Origin: Streptomyces aurantiacus
Lineage (GTDB): Bacteria > Actinomycetota > Actinomycetes > Streptomycetales > Streptomycetaceae
Length of the DNA stretch: 64,000 bases
Reading direction: 5' to 3'
Assembly: GCF_027107535.1 (NCBI RefSeq)
Contig: NZ_CP114283.1
Span: 8,804,001-8,868,000 of the forward strand
The first letter of the stretch is position 1; each line of letters begins with the position of its first letter. Under the pieces are notes generated by a model, which had not been told where the DNA came from, did no database searches, and saw nothing but the letters and a program-made list of their open reading frames with translations. Positions 37,170 through 45,446 of the stretch are shown here, piece by piece. Made by a program: the position numbers and the translations under genes.

Positions 37170-38219
37170 ATGCACGTGCCCGACGGATTCATCAACGCCC
37201 CGGTCTCCTTGGCCACCGGCGTCGTAGCCGCCGCGGCTGTCGCGGTCAGCCTGCGCGGCGCCCGCCGTGAGCTGGACGAACGCACCGCCCCGCTCGCGGG
37301 TCTGGTCGCCGCGTTCATCTTCGCCGTGCAGATGCTGAACTTCCCGGTGGCGGCCGGGACCAGCGGACATCTGCTCGGAGGCGCGCTGGCCGCGATACTC
37401 GTGGGCCCCTTCACCGGGGTCCTGTGTGTCTCGGTCGTGCTCCTCATGCAGGGCATCCTCTTCGCGGACGGCGGTCTCACCGCGCTCGGCGTGAACATCA
37501 CGGTCATGGCGGTGGTCACCACGGTCGTCGCGTACGCCGTATTTCGCGGCCTCGTAAAACTCCTGCCCCGCAAGCGCCGGTCCATTACCGTCTCGGCCTT
37601 CGTCGCCGCCGTGCTCTCCGTGCCGGCCGCCGCCGCGGCCTTCACCTTCGTCTACGCGATCGGCGGCACCACGGACGTCCCGATCGGGCAGGTCCTCACC
37701 GCGATGGTCGGCGTCCACGCCCTCATCGGCATCGGCGAGGCCACGATCACCGCGCTCACGGTCGGCGCCGTCATCGCGGTGCGGCCGGACCTCGTGTACG
37801 GGGCCCGCGGCCTGAGCGCCCCGCTCAAGCTGCGCGTCGGCGGCGAGCTGGTCGACACGCCCGCCGCCGAGCCCGTCCCGGTCGCCGCCCGGTCCCACCG
37901 CACGGTGTGGCTGGCGGGTCTCGCGACCTCCCTGGTGCTCGCGGGCGTCGTGAGCTTCTACGCCTCCGCGAACCCCGACGGCCTGGAGAAGGTCGCCGCC
38001 GACAAGGGATTCGACGCCAAGGCCGAGGACCACGCCGCCGCCGACTCCCCGCTCGCCGACTACGGCGTCGAGGGCCTCACCGACGCCCGGATGTCCGGCG
38101 GCCTCGCGGGCGTGATCGGCGTGGGCGTCACGGTCGTCGCGGGCACCGGCGTCTTCTGGGCCGTCCGCAGGCGCCGTACGGCCGAGACCTCGCCGTCCCA
38201 GGTCGGGGACTCCGTCTGA
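37170..38219 (+). CDS. cbiM: Cobalt/nickel ECF transporter, fused CbiM-CbiN
   Basis: Substrate-specific membrane component of an energy-coupling-factor importer. The 349-aa protein begins MHVPDGFI, where the N-terminal Met-His chelates the metal ion in this family. CbiM spans about residues 1-215 with seven helices. The remainder holds two more helices (about 247-265 and 310-328) flanking an extracytoplasmic loop with a PDGLEKVAADKGF segment, the CbiN signature. Co2+ and Ni2+ cannot be told apart from sequence. It is the first gene of cbiMN-cbiQ-cbiO. Confidence 0.93.
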   Translation: MHVPDGFINAPVSLATGVVAAAAVAVSLRGARRELDERTAPLAGLVAAFIFAVQMLNFPVAAGTSGHLLGGALAAILVGPFTGVLCVSVVLLMQGILFADGGLTALGVNITVMAVVTTVVAYAVFRGLVKLLPRKRRSITVSAFVAAVLSVPAAAAAFTFVYAIGGTTDVPIGQVLTAMVGVHALIGIGEATITALTVGAVIAVRPDLVYGARGLSAPLKLRVGGELVDTPAAEPVPVAARSHRTVWLAGLATSLVLAGVVSFYASANPDGLEKVAADKGFDAKAEDHAAADSPLADYGVEGLTDARMSGGLAGVIGVGVTVVAGTGVFWAVRRRRTAETSPSQVGDSV

Positions 38220-38220
38220 C

Positions 38221-38982
38221 ATGGGCGCCGGCCACGCGCACAGGCTCTACCGGCACGGGCACTCACCCGTGCACGCCCTGCCGCCGCACACCAAGCTCGC
38301 CGCCGTCTTCGCCTTCGTGCTCGTCGTGGTGTCGACCCCGCGCGAGGCGATGTGGGCGTTCGGGCTGTACGCACTGCTGCTGGCGACCGTCGCGTACGCG
38401 GCCCGCGTCCCGGCGGGCTTCCTGCTGAAGCGGCTGCTGATCGAGGTGCCGTTCGTGGCCTTCGCCGTGCTGATGCCGTTCGTGGCGCAGGGCGAGCGGG
38501 TGGACGTACTCGGCATGTCCCTGAGCGTGAACGGCCTGTGGGGCGCCTGGAACGTGCTGGCGAAGGGCACCATCGGCGTCGCCGCGTCGGTCCTGCTCGC
38601 CTCGACGACCGAGCTGCGGGAACTGCTCCTCGGACTCCAGCGGCTGAAGCTGCCGCCGCTCCTCGTGCAGATCGCGTCCTTCATGATCCGCTACGGGGAC
38701 GTCATCGCGGACGAGATGCGGCGGATGAAGATCGCGCGGGAGTCACGCGGCTTCGAGGCCCGCGGCGTCCGCTCCTGGGGCGTCCTCGCCAAGTCGGCGG
38801 GCGCGCTCTTCATCCGCTCCTACGAGCGCGGGGAGCGGGTGCACCTCGCCATGGTCAGCCGGGGGTACGCCGGTTCGATGCCGGTCATCGACGAGGTGAC
38901 GGCGTCCCGGGCCCAGTGGTCGTACGCCTTCACCCTGCCGTTCGCCGCACTCGTCGTATGCCTGTTGGGATGGACCCTGTGA
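38221..38982 (+). CDS. cbiQ: ECF transporter T component CbiQ
   Basis: Transmembrane coupling protein linking CbiMN to the ATPase. The 253-aa protein has a His-rich N-terminus (GHAHRLYRHGHSPVH), several membrane helices, and the two Ala-Arg-Gly type coupling motifs: ARESRGFEARG and the VSRGYAGSMP segment. The start is one base after the cbiM stop. It overlaps cbiO by four bases. Confidence 0.93.
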   Translation: MGAGHAHRLYRHGHSPVHALPPHTKLAAVFAFVLVVVSTPREAMWAFGLYALLLATVAYAARVPAGFLLKRLLIEVPFVAFAVLMPFVAQGERVDVLGMSLSVNGLWGAWNVLAKGTIGVAASVLLASTTELRELLLGLQRLKLPPLLVQIASFMIRYGDVIADEMRRMKIARESRGFEARGVRSWGVLAKSAGALFIRSYERGERVHLAMVSRGYAGSMPVIDEVTASRAQWSYAFTLPFAALVVCLLGWTL

Positions 38983-39770
38983 CCTCGCCCTCGCCCTCAC
39001 CCTCGGCGCCGAACCCGGCCCCGCCCCCGTCCCTGGAAGTGGCCGGACTGGCCTTCGCCTACCCGGACGGCCATCAGGCCCTGTTCGGCGTGGACTTCTC
39101 CGTCGCCCGCGGCGAGCGGGTCGCACTGCTCGGCCCGAACGGCGCCGGCAAGACGACCCTCGTACTGCACCTGAACGGCATCCTGACCGGCGGCGCGGGG
39201 ACCGTGACCGTCGCCGGGCTGCCCGTCGGCCGCAAGCACATGGCGGAGATCCGGCGGAAGGTCGGCATCGTCTTCCAGGACCCGGACGACCAGCTCTTCA
39301 TGCCGAGCGTGCGCGAGGACGTGGCCTTCGGGCCCGCGGCCGCCGGGCTGAAGGGTCCGGAGCTGGAGGCACGGGTGCGCACGGCCCTGGAACAGGTCGG
39401 GATGGAGGCCTTCGCCGACCGCCCGCCGCACCACCTCTCCTTCGGCCAGCGGCGCCGGGTGGCCGTCGCGACCGTCCTGGCGATGGAGCCGGAGATCCTC
39501 GTCCTCGACGAGCCGTCCTCCAACCTCGACCCTGCCTCGCGCCGCGAACTCGCGGACATCCTGCGCTCGTTGGACGTGACCGTGCTCATGGTCACCCACG
39601 ACCTGCCGTACGCCCTCGAACTGTGCCCCCGCGCGCTGATCCTCGGCGAGGGCGTGATCGCGGCGGACGGCAGGACCGGCGACCTGCTGTCGGACGACGA
39701 GCTGATGCGGGAGCACCGTCTCGAGTTGCCCTTCGGCTTCGACCCGCGCTCCGTGACAATGGGCGCGTGA
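38979..39770 (+). CDS. cbiO: ECF transporter ATPase CbiO
   Basis: ATP-binding subunit (263 aa) of the metal importer. Walker A GPNGAGKTT (about 48-56), Q-loop VFQDPDDQLF, signature LSFGQRRRVAVA, Walker B ILVLDEPSSNLDP and switch His in MVTHDLPYALE are all present. GTG at 38979 overlaps the cbiQ stop (GTGA) with GGGATGGA upstream; ATG at 38970 is an alternative. Its stop overlaps the next gene by four bases. Confidence 0.92.
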   Translation: MTSPSPSPSAPNPAPPPSLEVAGLAFAYPDGHQALFGVDFSVARGERVALLGPNGAGKTTLVLHLNGILTGGAGTVTVAGLPVGRKHMAEIRRKVGIVFQDPDDQLFMPSVREDVAFGPAAAGLKGPELEARVRTALEQVGMEAFADRPPHHLSFGQRRRVAVATVLAMEPEILVLDEPSSNLDPASRRELADILRSLDVTVLMVTHDLPYALELCPRALILGEGVIAADGRTGDLLSDDELMREHRLELPFGFDPRSVTMGA

Positions 39771-40270
39771 CGAACGACGACCACGGGACCGAGGACCTTC
39801 CGGCGGGATCGCCCGAAGGGGGCGCGCCGACCGGTTCGCTGCTGCTCGACGACCAGCTGTGCTTCGCGCTGTACGCGGCCCAGCGCGCCCTGACCGCCGC
39901 GTACCGTCCGCTCCTCGACGCGCTCGGGCTCACCTATCCGCAGTACCTGGTCATGCTCGTCCTGTGGGAGCGCGGCGAGCTCACCGTCAAGGAGCTGGCC
40001 GGGGCCCTGCGGCTCGACTACGGGACGGTGTCGCCGCTGCTCAAGCGGCTGGAGTCGGCCGGGCTCGTCCGCCGGGAGCGCTCGGCGCGGGACGAGCGGT
40101 CGGTGCTCGTCGCGGTCACCGGGCGGGGCGAGGAGCTGCGCGAGCGCGCGGAGTGCGTGCCGTCGGCCCTGCTGGCCGGGACGCGGCTGACGGGGGCGGA
40201 GGCGGAGCGGCTGCGCGAGGACCTCCGGCGGCTGACCTCGATGTTACCGGCGGTTTCTACCCCCAGGTAA
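39767..40270 (+). CDS. ohrR: MarR-family regulator of the OhrR type
   Basis: A peroxide-sensing repressor of 167 aa. The reactive Cys of OhrR is in DDQLCFALYAAQRALTAAYRPLL (Cys32), followed by LGLTYPQYLVMLVLWERGELTVKELAGALRLDYGTVSPLLKRLE and the wing SARDERSVLVAVT. Oxidation of this Cys by organic hydroperoxides releases DNA (known for the family). GTG at 39767 overlaps the cbiO stop, tying it to the metal-transport operon. The target ohr lies 89 bases downstream. Confidence 0.9.
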   Translation: MTNDDHGTEDLPAGSPEGGAPTGSLLLDDQLCFALYAAQRALTAAYRPLLDALGLTYPQYLVMLVLWERGELTVKELAGALRLDYGTVSPLLKRLESAGLVRRERSARDERSVLVAVTGRGEELRERAECVPSALLAGTRLTGAEAERLREDLRRLTSMLPAVSTPR

Positions 40271-40359
40271 TAAGTGGCCGGAATCCATGGATACATTGTG
40301 TGCGATGTGTTTGTGCACGCTGTTTCTGCGTTTCCGTGAGCCTGGGGGTGAGGCGTTCC

Positions 40360-40809
40360 ATGAACGAGGCCGCTGTTGAACTCGACAGCCGTCCCACGAA
40401 GATCATGTACGTGGCCGAGGCCACCGCTCACGGAGGCCGCGAGGGCTATGTGACCAGCCAGGACGGCCAGCTCGAACTGAAGGTCGCGATGCCTCCGGCG
40501 CTGGGCGGCGACGGCAACGGCACCAACCCCGAGCAGCTCTTCGCGGCCGGCTTCAGCTCCTGCTTCCACAACGCCCTGGTCCTGGTCGGGCGCCGCGAGG
40601 GCTTCGACCTGACCGGTTCCACGGTGGCGGCGAAGGTCGGAATCGGCCCCAACAAGCAGCGCGGGTACGGCCTCGCGGTCGCCCTGAGCGTCTCGCTCCC
40701 CGTCCTCGACCAGGACGTGGCCTCGAAGCTCGTGGACGCGGCCCACCAGGTCTGCCCGTACTCGAACGCGACCCGGGGCAACATCGAGGTCACGATCCTG
40801 CTGGGCTAG
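40360..40809 (+). CDS. ohr: Organic hydroperoxide resistance protein Ohr
   Basis: A thiol peroxidase of the OsmC/Ohr family that reduces organic hydroperoxides using lipoylated partners. The 149-aa protein has the two catalytic Cys in FSSCFHNAL (Cys68) and QVCPYSNATRGN (Cys132), and TNPEQLFAAG. ATG at 40360 has GGTGAGG seven bases upstream. The 89-base gap from ohrR contains the palindrome ATCCATGGAT (40283-40292) and a short AT-rich stretch, a possible OhrR operator and own promoter. Confidence 0.95.
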   Translation: MNEAAVELDSRPTKIMYVAEATAHGGREGYVTSQDGQLELKVAMPPALGGDGNGTNPEQLFAAGFSSCFHNALVLVGRREGFDLTGSTVAAKVGIGPNKQRGYGLAVALSVSLPVLDQDVASKLVDAAHQVCPYSNATRGNIEVTILLG

Positions 40810-40885
40810 CCCAGCCCTGGAATCGCAGGCGCTGCACGACTGTTGCACCGCCTGTCGCAGGCACAGGCGGAACGGGAGCACGGAC

Positions 40886-42058
40886 GTGGACGTGAACGGC
40901 ACAGTGGCCGAGGGCTTCGAGCCGGTCGGGGCGGCGTTCGTACGGAACTTCGAGACGCTCGGGGACCGGGGCGCGGCCGTCGCCGTGTACCGGGACGGGC
41001 GCAGGGTCGTGGACCTGTGGGCCGGCGTCAAGGACGTCGACGGGACGGCGGATTCGGCACCCTGGGAGCGGGGCACCGCCCAGATCGTGCGCTCGGCGAC
41101 GAAGGGTGTCGCCGCGGCCGCACTGCTTCTCCTGCATCAACGCGGGCGGCTGGACCTGGACGCACCGGTGGCCGAGTACTGGCCCGAGTTCAAGGCGGCG
41201 GGCAAGGAGCGGGTGCGGGTGCGGCACGTGCTGTCGCACCGGGCGGGACTGCCGGTCCTGGACCGGCCGCTGACGCCCGAGGAGGCGCTGGACCCCCTGC
41301 TCGGTGCCGAGGCGGTCGCGCGCCAGGCCCTCGTGTGGGAGCCGGGCACCGATCACGGATACCACGCGCTGACCTACGGCTGGCTGGTCGGCGAGCTGGT
41401 ACGGCGCGTCACCGGCCGTGGCATCGGTGACTGGATCGCCGAGGAGATCGCCGGGCCGGTGGGCGCCGATCTGTGGGTCGGGCTGCCCGCCGAGGAGGCG
41501 GGCCGGGTGGGCCGGGTGGGCCGCGTCGAGACACCGGGCAACTCCGGGGGTCTGCGGTCCCGCCCGAAGCGGTCGGTCACCGAGGCCTACGACGACCCGG
41601 CCTCCCTCACCCGCCGGGCCTTCGCCGCGATCACCCCGTTCCCCGACCAGAACGACCCGGCGTACCGGGCGGCTGCGCTCCCGGCGACGAACGGCATCGC
41701 GACGGCCGACGGACTGGCCCGCTTCTACGCGTCCCTGATCGGCGAACCCGACGGCGGGCCACGCCTGTTCACACCCGGGACGCTGACGGCGGCCCGCGCC
41801 GAGGAGTCCGCGGGCCCGGACCGCGTCCTGGTGATCAACACCCGGTTCGGCCTCGGCCACATGCTCCACGGATCGGCCTCGCCGTTCCTGGGCACCGGTT
41901 CCTTCGGCCACCCGGGCCGCGGCGGTTCCCTCGGCTTCGCCGATCCCGAGTCGGGCATCGCCTTCGGCTACGTCACGAACGGCTTCCGCAAGACGGTGAC
42001 GGCGGACCCACGGGCACAGGCACTGGTGCGGGCGCTACGGACCGCGCTGTCCTCCTAG
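40886..42058 (+). CDS. Serine hydrolase, class C beta-lactamase/EstB-like
   Basis: A 390-aa protein of the serine beta-lactamase fold family. Catalytic SxxK is SATK (Ser70-Lys73) and the Tyr of the second motif is in HALTYGWLVGE (about 164). The late GSFGHPGRGGSLGFADP matches the HxG-type third motif of esterases such as EstB. No signal peptide is present, so it is probably cytoplasmic and more likely an esterase or peptidase-like enzyme than an antibiotic-degrading lactamase. GTG at 40886 has GGGAGC upstream. A short GRVGRVGRV repeat sits near residue 212. Confidence 0.87.
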   Translation: MDVNGTVAEGFEPVGAAFVRNFETLGDRGAAVAVYRDGRRVVDLWAGVKDVDGTADSAPWERGTAQIVRSATKGVAAAALLLLHQRGRLDLDAPVAEYWPEFKAAGKERVRVRHVLSHRAGLPVLDRPLTPEEALDPLLGAEAVARQALVWEPGTDHGYHALTYGWLVGELVRRVTGRGIGDWIAEEIAGPVGADLWVGLPAEEAGRVGRVGRVETPGNSGGLRSRPKRSVTEAYDDPASLTRRAFAAITPFPDQNDPAYRAAALPATNGIATADGLARFYASLIGEPDGGPRLFTPGTLTAARAEESAGPDRVLVINTRFGLGHMLHGSASPFLGTGSFGHPGRGGSLGFADPESGIAFGYVTNGFRKTVTADPRAQALVRALRTALSS

Positions 42059-42104
42059 CCGCCGCGCCGTTCGGGCGCTCCGGTCCCGGAGCCGGCCATG
42101 GCAA

Positions 42105-42141
42105 AGGTGTGCCAGGACTCCCCCACGGTCCTGGCACACCT
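42105..42141. terminator. Bidirectional terminator
   Basis: A 14-bp perfect stem AGGTGTGCCAGGAC/GTCCTGGCACACCT lies between the convergent serine-hydrolase and AraC genes. Confidence 0.9.
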
Positions 42142-42234
42142 CGCCTCCGGCTCCCCGGCCCGCTCGTACGACATCCGCGGAGAACACAAGGATGCCCGGC
42201 GGGGCGGGGTCTGTCGTTGGCCGACAGTCCACAC

Positions 42235-43257
42235 CTACTTGGCGGAGCGTCCACGGCCTCGCGCAGCCGCCCCGGAGCCGGCGGACAGTGCCTGCCGGCG
42301 GAACTCGCCCGGCGGGACGCCGTAGGCGGTGCGGAAGGCCCGCGTGAACTCCGCGGCGCGGGGGAAGCCCCAGCGGGCCGCGACGGCGCGGACCGGCATC
42401 GCGCGCAGGGCCGGGTCGGCGAGGTCGCGCCGGACGTTCGCCAGCCGCTGGTCGCGGACGTAGGCGGCCACGGAGATGCCCTCGGCCCGGAAGAGGCGGT
42501 ACAGGTGGCTGCGCGAGATGTGGTGCGCGGCGGCGATCCGGGCGGGTGTCAGCTCCGGGTCGGGCAGATGCCGGTGCACGAACGCCTTGGCTCGCAGGAC
42601 CAGGGTCCGGTCGTGGGTGTCCGGCGGCAGGCGGAGGTCGTCGTCCACGGCGTGGGCGAAGACGGCGGTGACCAGGTCGGTGACGACCGTGCCGAGGCGG
42701 GGCGCGTCCGACGGCCGGTACGGGCCCGTGTCCGACGCCAGCTGGACGAGGAACTGCGCCAGCAGCGCGCCCATACCCTCGCGGCCCGATATCCGGCGCC
42801 CGATGACCCGCTCGGCGCGGCCCGCGGGCAGTGCCACCAGTTCCCGCGGGATCTCGACCCCGACGATGGTGACCGGGTCGGGGCCGGTGACTATCTCGTA
42901 CGACCGCGAGGAGCCGTTGACGTGGAAGTCGCTGGTCCCGTACGCGGCCTGCTGTCCGCCCCAGACGGCCGCTCCCTCGCCGCGCAGCAGCAGGGAGAGG
43001 TGGAAGACCTCGGGGTCGGACTGGCGGACCAGCTTCGGGGTCCGGCGGAAGACCAGGTGGTCGAAGGTCGCCGGCCACACCGTCACGTCCCCCAGCCCGA
43101 TCAGGCGCTGGTGTCCGCGGTAGTCCGCCGCGCGGTCGCTGGCGAGCTGCATGGGCGCGTGCGTGCGGCCCAACTGCTGCGTCCAGGCGTCGAATCGGTC
43201 GGTCACCGGCAGATCCACGGTTCGCAGGACCGACTCGTGCAGCACACACGTAGTCAA
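42235..43257 (-). CDS. AraC-family transcriptional regulator
   Basis: A 340-aa regulator. Residues 1-210 form an AraC-binding-like domain (DRFDAWTQQLGRTHAPMQL, then a cupin-like middle with LSLLLRGEGAAVWGG). The C-terminal 100 residues carry the double helix-turn-helix (LTPARIAAAHHISRSHLYRLFRAEG, then RWGFPRAAEFTRAFRTAYGVPPGEFRRQ). The effector is unknown. The annotated start is TTG; GTG at 43245, giving VLHESV, is a realistic alternative. Neither has a good ribosome binding site. It is divergent from the RidA-like gene, its possible target. Confidence 0.87.
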   Translation of the reverse strand: MTTCVLHESVLRTVDLPVTDRFDAWTQQLGRTHAPMQLASDRAADYRGHQRLIGLGDVTVWPATFDHLVFRRTPKLVRQSDPEVFHLSLLLRGEGAAVWGGQQAAYGTSDFHVNGSSRSYEIVTGPDPVTIVGVEIPRELVALPAGRAERVIGRRISGREGMGALLAQFLVQLASDTGPYRPSDAPRLGTVVTDLVTAVFAHAVDDDLRLPPDTHDRTLVLRAKAFVHRHLPDPELTPARIAAAHHISRSHLYRLFRAEGISVAAYVRDQRLANVRRDLADPALRAMPVRAVAARWGFPRAAEFTRAFRTAYGVPPGEFRRQALSAGSGAAARGRGRSAK

Positions 43258-43347
43258 TCACACGGGGTTCGCGGGACCCGCCGGGCCCGCGACCGGGGCT
43301 CAGGGGCGCGCGGAATGATCCGCCCCGCGGGGGATGTTCGCCATGGC

Positions 43348-43770
43348 ATGACGTCCGATCAGCGCACGATCACCAACCCGCCCGCCCTCCACGACCCGAC
43401 GCCGTTCGGCTACAGCCACGCCGTCTCCGCACCCGGCGAACTCGTCGTCATCGGCGGCCAGTACGCCTCGGACGTCACCGGCGCCCCCGTGCCCGGCGAC
43501 TTCGCCGCCCAGGTGGAGCTGTCCTTCGAGCGGCTGCGGTCGGCGCTGGAGGGCGTGGGACTCGGCTTCGAACACGTCGTCCGGCTCGGCACGTTCATCG
43601 TCGACCACGACCTCGCCAAGCTGGAGGTCCTCGGCAAGGCCCTGCACGCCCGCTTCGGGGACCGTCTGCCGGCGCAGACCCTGAGCGGTGTCGCCTCCCT
43701 CGCGCTGCCCGGCATGCTGTTCGAGGTCGACGCGATGGCGGTACGGCCCCCGGGTGACCCGAGCGCCTAA
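43348..43770 (+). CDS. RidA/YjgF-family protein lacking the catalytic Arg
   Basis: A 140-aa Rid-family protein with GELVVIGGQYASD, LGFEHVVRLGTFIVD and the end LFEVDAMAVR. Family members with deaminase activity hydrolyse reactive enamines and imines and use an Arg in a PARS-type motif; here that place reads LPAQTLSG, with Gln. It probably belongs to a Rid subfamily without this activity. It lies divergent from the AraC gene. Its stop overlaps the convergent EamA gene by four bases. Confidence 0.85.
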   Translation: MTSDQRTITNPPALHDPTPFGYSHAVSAPGELVVIGGQYASDVTGAPVPGDFAAQVELSFERLRSALEGVGLGFEHVVRLGTFIVDHDLAKLEVLGKALHARFGDRLPAQTLSGVASLALPGMLFEVDAMAVRPPGDPSA

Positions 43771-44612
43771 CCCGCGTGCAGCATCAGCCCGATCCCGACC
43801 ACGAGCAGCCCCGCGGCGGCGATGCGCGGCGCCCCGAACCGCTCCTTGAAGAACACGGCTCCGATGGCGGCGCCGACGATGATCGACGACTCACGCAACG
43901 CCGCGACCGGAGCCAGTTCGGCCCGGGTCTGTGCCCACAGGACCAGGCCGTACGCGGCGACGGACAGCGTGGCCCCGAGGAGCCCCACTCCGGCGAACGG
44001 CCTGAGTACGGTCAGCAGTTCACCGCGCCAGCGGTACAGCGCGTACGCCGGGACCGCCACCCCCTCCAGCGCCATCAGCCAGGCGATGTACCCGAGGGAG
44101 GAGCCGGAGGCCCGGACGCCCAGGCCGTCGACGACCGTGTACGCGGCGATCGACAGGCCCGTCGCCAACGCGGCGCCGATCGCCGCCCAGTTGGGCCGGT
44201 GTCCGCGCAGGCCCCACAGCGCGACGCCGGTCAGACCGGCGCAGGACACCGCGATGCCCGCCGCCGCCCAGCCGCCCGGCACCTCGTGGGCGAAGACGGC
44301 GGCGAGCAGGGTCACGACCAGCGGGGCGGTGCCGCGCGCGATCGGGTACGCCTGACCGAAGTCCCCCAGCCGGAAGGACTTCATCAGCAGCACGTAGTAG
44401 ACGACGTGGATGACCGCCGAGGCGATCAGGTAGGGCCAGGCGTCCGCCGCCGGGACCGGCACGAACGGGACCATCGCCAGGCCGATGAGCATCCCGCCGC
44501 CCGCGATGAGCGTGAAGCCGACCAGCTTGTCGGTGATCCGGTGGGCGATGGCGTTCCAGCTGGCGTGCGTCACCGCGGCGAGCAGGACCGCCGCGGCGAC
44601 CAGGGGCGTCAC
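43767..44612 (-). CDS. EamA/DMT-family permease
   Basis: A drug/metabolite-transporter family protein (281 aa) with ten predicted helices arranged as two EamA repeats. The first half holds VTHASWNAIAHRITDK and SFRLGDFGQAYPIARGTAPL, the second AALRESSIIVGAAIGAVFFKERFG, all typical of EamA proteins. The substrate is unknown. GTG at 44612 overlaps the ybaK stop (GTGA), so the pair forms an operon. Confidence 0.87.
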   Translation of the reverse strand: MTPLVAAAVLLAAVTHASWNAIAHRITDKLVGFTLIAGGGMLIGLAMVPFVPVPAADAWPYLIASAVIHVVYYVLLMKSFRLGDFGQAYPIARGTAPLVVTLLAAVFAHEVPGGWAAAGIAVSCAGLTGVALWGLRGHRPNWAAIGAALATGLSIAAYTVVDGLGVRASGSSLGYIAWLMALEGVAVPAYALYRWRGELLTVLRPFAGVGLLGATLSVAAYGLVLWAQTRAELAPVAALRESSIIVGAAIGAVFFKERFGAPRIAAAGLLVVGIGLMLHAG

Positions 44613-45133
44613 GCGCTCTGCTCGCGTACGTCCACCAGCGTGCCGCCCGCGTGGGCGACCAGGGTCTTCGGGGCCATGGGGAAGACGGTGTACGGGGTGC
44701 CGGCGGCGGCCCACACGGTGTCGTGGTCCAGGAGCGAACGGTCGGCCAGGACACGGGTCCTGGTGCGGTGTCCGAAGGGCGGGACGCCGCCGATCGCGTA
44801 CCCGGTCGTCTCCCGGACCAGCTCGGCCCTGGCCCGCGTGACCTTCTCGGCCCCCAGCTCCCGGCGTACGAGGTCGACATCGACCCGGGACGCCCCGTCC
44901 ATCAGCACCAGAACCGGGACACCGTCCGCCGCGAAGATCAGCGACTTGCAGATCTCACTGAGTTCACAGCCGAGCGCGGCGGCCGCCTCCGCGGCGGTCC
45001 TGGTCGCGTCCGGGAAGCGGCGGATGCGCGGCAGCAGGTCGTCGAGGCCCAGCTCCCGCACGGCCTCGGCGAAACGGGGATGGGCTCCGGAGTCGCCGGC
45101 CTGCTGGGCGTCGTGCGCGTCGGTCGTCGTCAT
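44609..45133 (-). CDS. YbaK/EbsC-type aminoacyl-tRNA deacylase-like protein
   Basis: A 174-aa protein with the YbaK fold: TAAEAAAALGCELSEICKSLIF (the conserved Lys that binds the tRNA end is in CKSLIF), VLMDGASRVD, and GYAIGGVPPFGHRT. YbaK hydrolyses Cys-tRNA(Pro) and other mischarged tRNAs (known family role); specificity here is not determined. ATG at 45133 was chosen; the frame is open further upstream without support. Confidence 0.88.
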   Translation of the reverse strand: MTTTDAHDAQQAGDSGAHPRFAEAVRELGLDDLLPRIRRFPDATRTAAEAAAALGCELSEICKSLIFAADGVPVLVLMDGASRVDVDLVRRELGAEKVTRARAELVRETTGYAIGGVPPFGHRTRTRVLADRSLLDHDTVWAAAGTPYTVFPMAPKTLVAHAGGTLVDVREQSA

Positions 45134-45276
45134 GCACGGCACGCTAGCGGTGCGTGTACGGGGCACGCGAGCGGGTTCCGGATGGCGAGCCGAGCGGCGC
45201 GCCGGACAGCGCCCTGCGCGTCGAGGCCGGCCGCCGCCCGGCCGGACCGGCGAGCTCGGTCGCCGCACGCCGTTCC

Positions 45277-45308
45277 CGGCGGGGCGCCCTGGCCGGGGCG
45301 CCCCGCCG
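45277..45308. other. Very strong GC hairpin upstream of ybaK
   Basis: CGGCGGGGCGCCC pairs with GGGCGCCCCGCCG around a six-base loop (13 bp). It lies in the 313-base gap between ybaK and the MMPL gene, about 145 bases upstream of ybaK. No gene or clear promoter was seen in that gap. Confidence 0.5.
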
Positions 45309-45355
45309 GCCACCGCTCCGGCGTCGCGGCCCGCGCACACCCGCCGTACGTACGA

Positions 45356-45397
45356 AGCCGGTGAGGGCCGCCCGTCCCCACGGAGCCCTCACCGGCT
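45356..45397 (-). terminator. Terminator after the MMPL gene
   Basis: A 13-bp perfect stem AGCCGGTGAGGGC/GCCCTCACCGGCT, 50 bases past the MMPL stop. Confidence 0.85.
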
Positions 45398-45446
45398 GGT
45401 TCTCATTGCGGCCGCGCGAGCACGGCCGTCAGGTCGGACGCGTACG

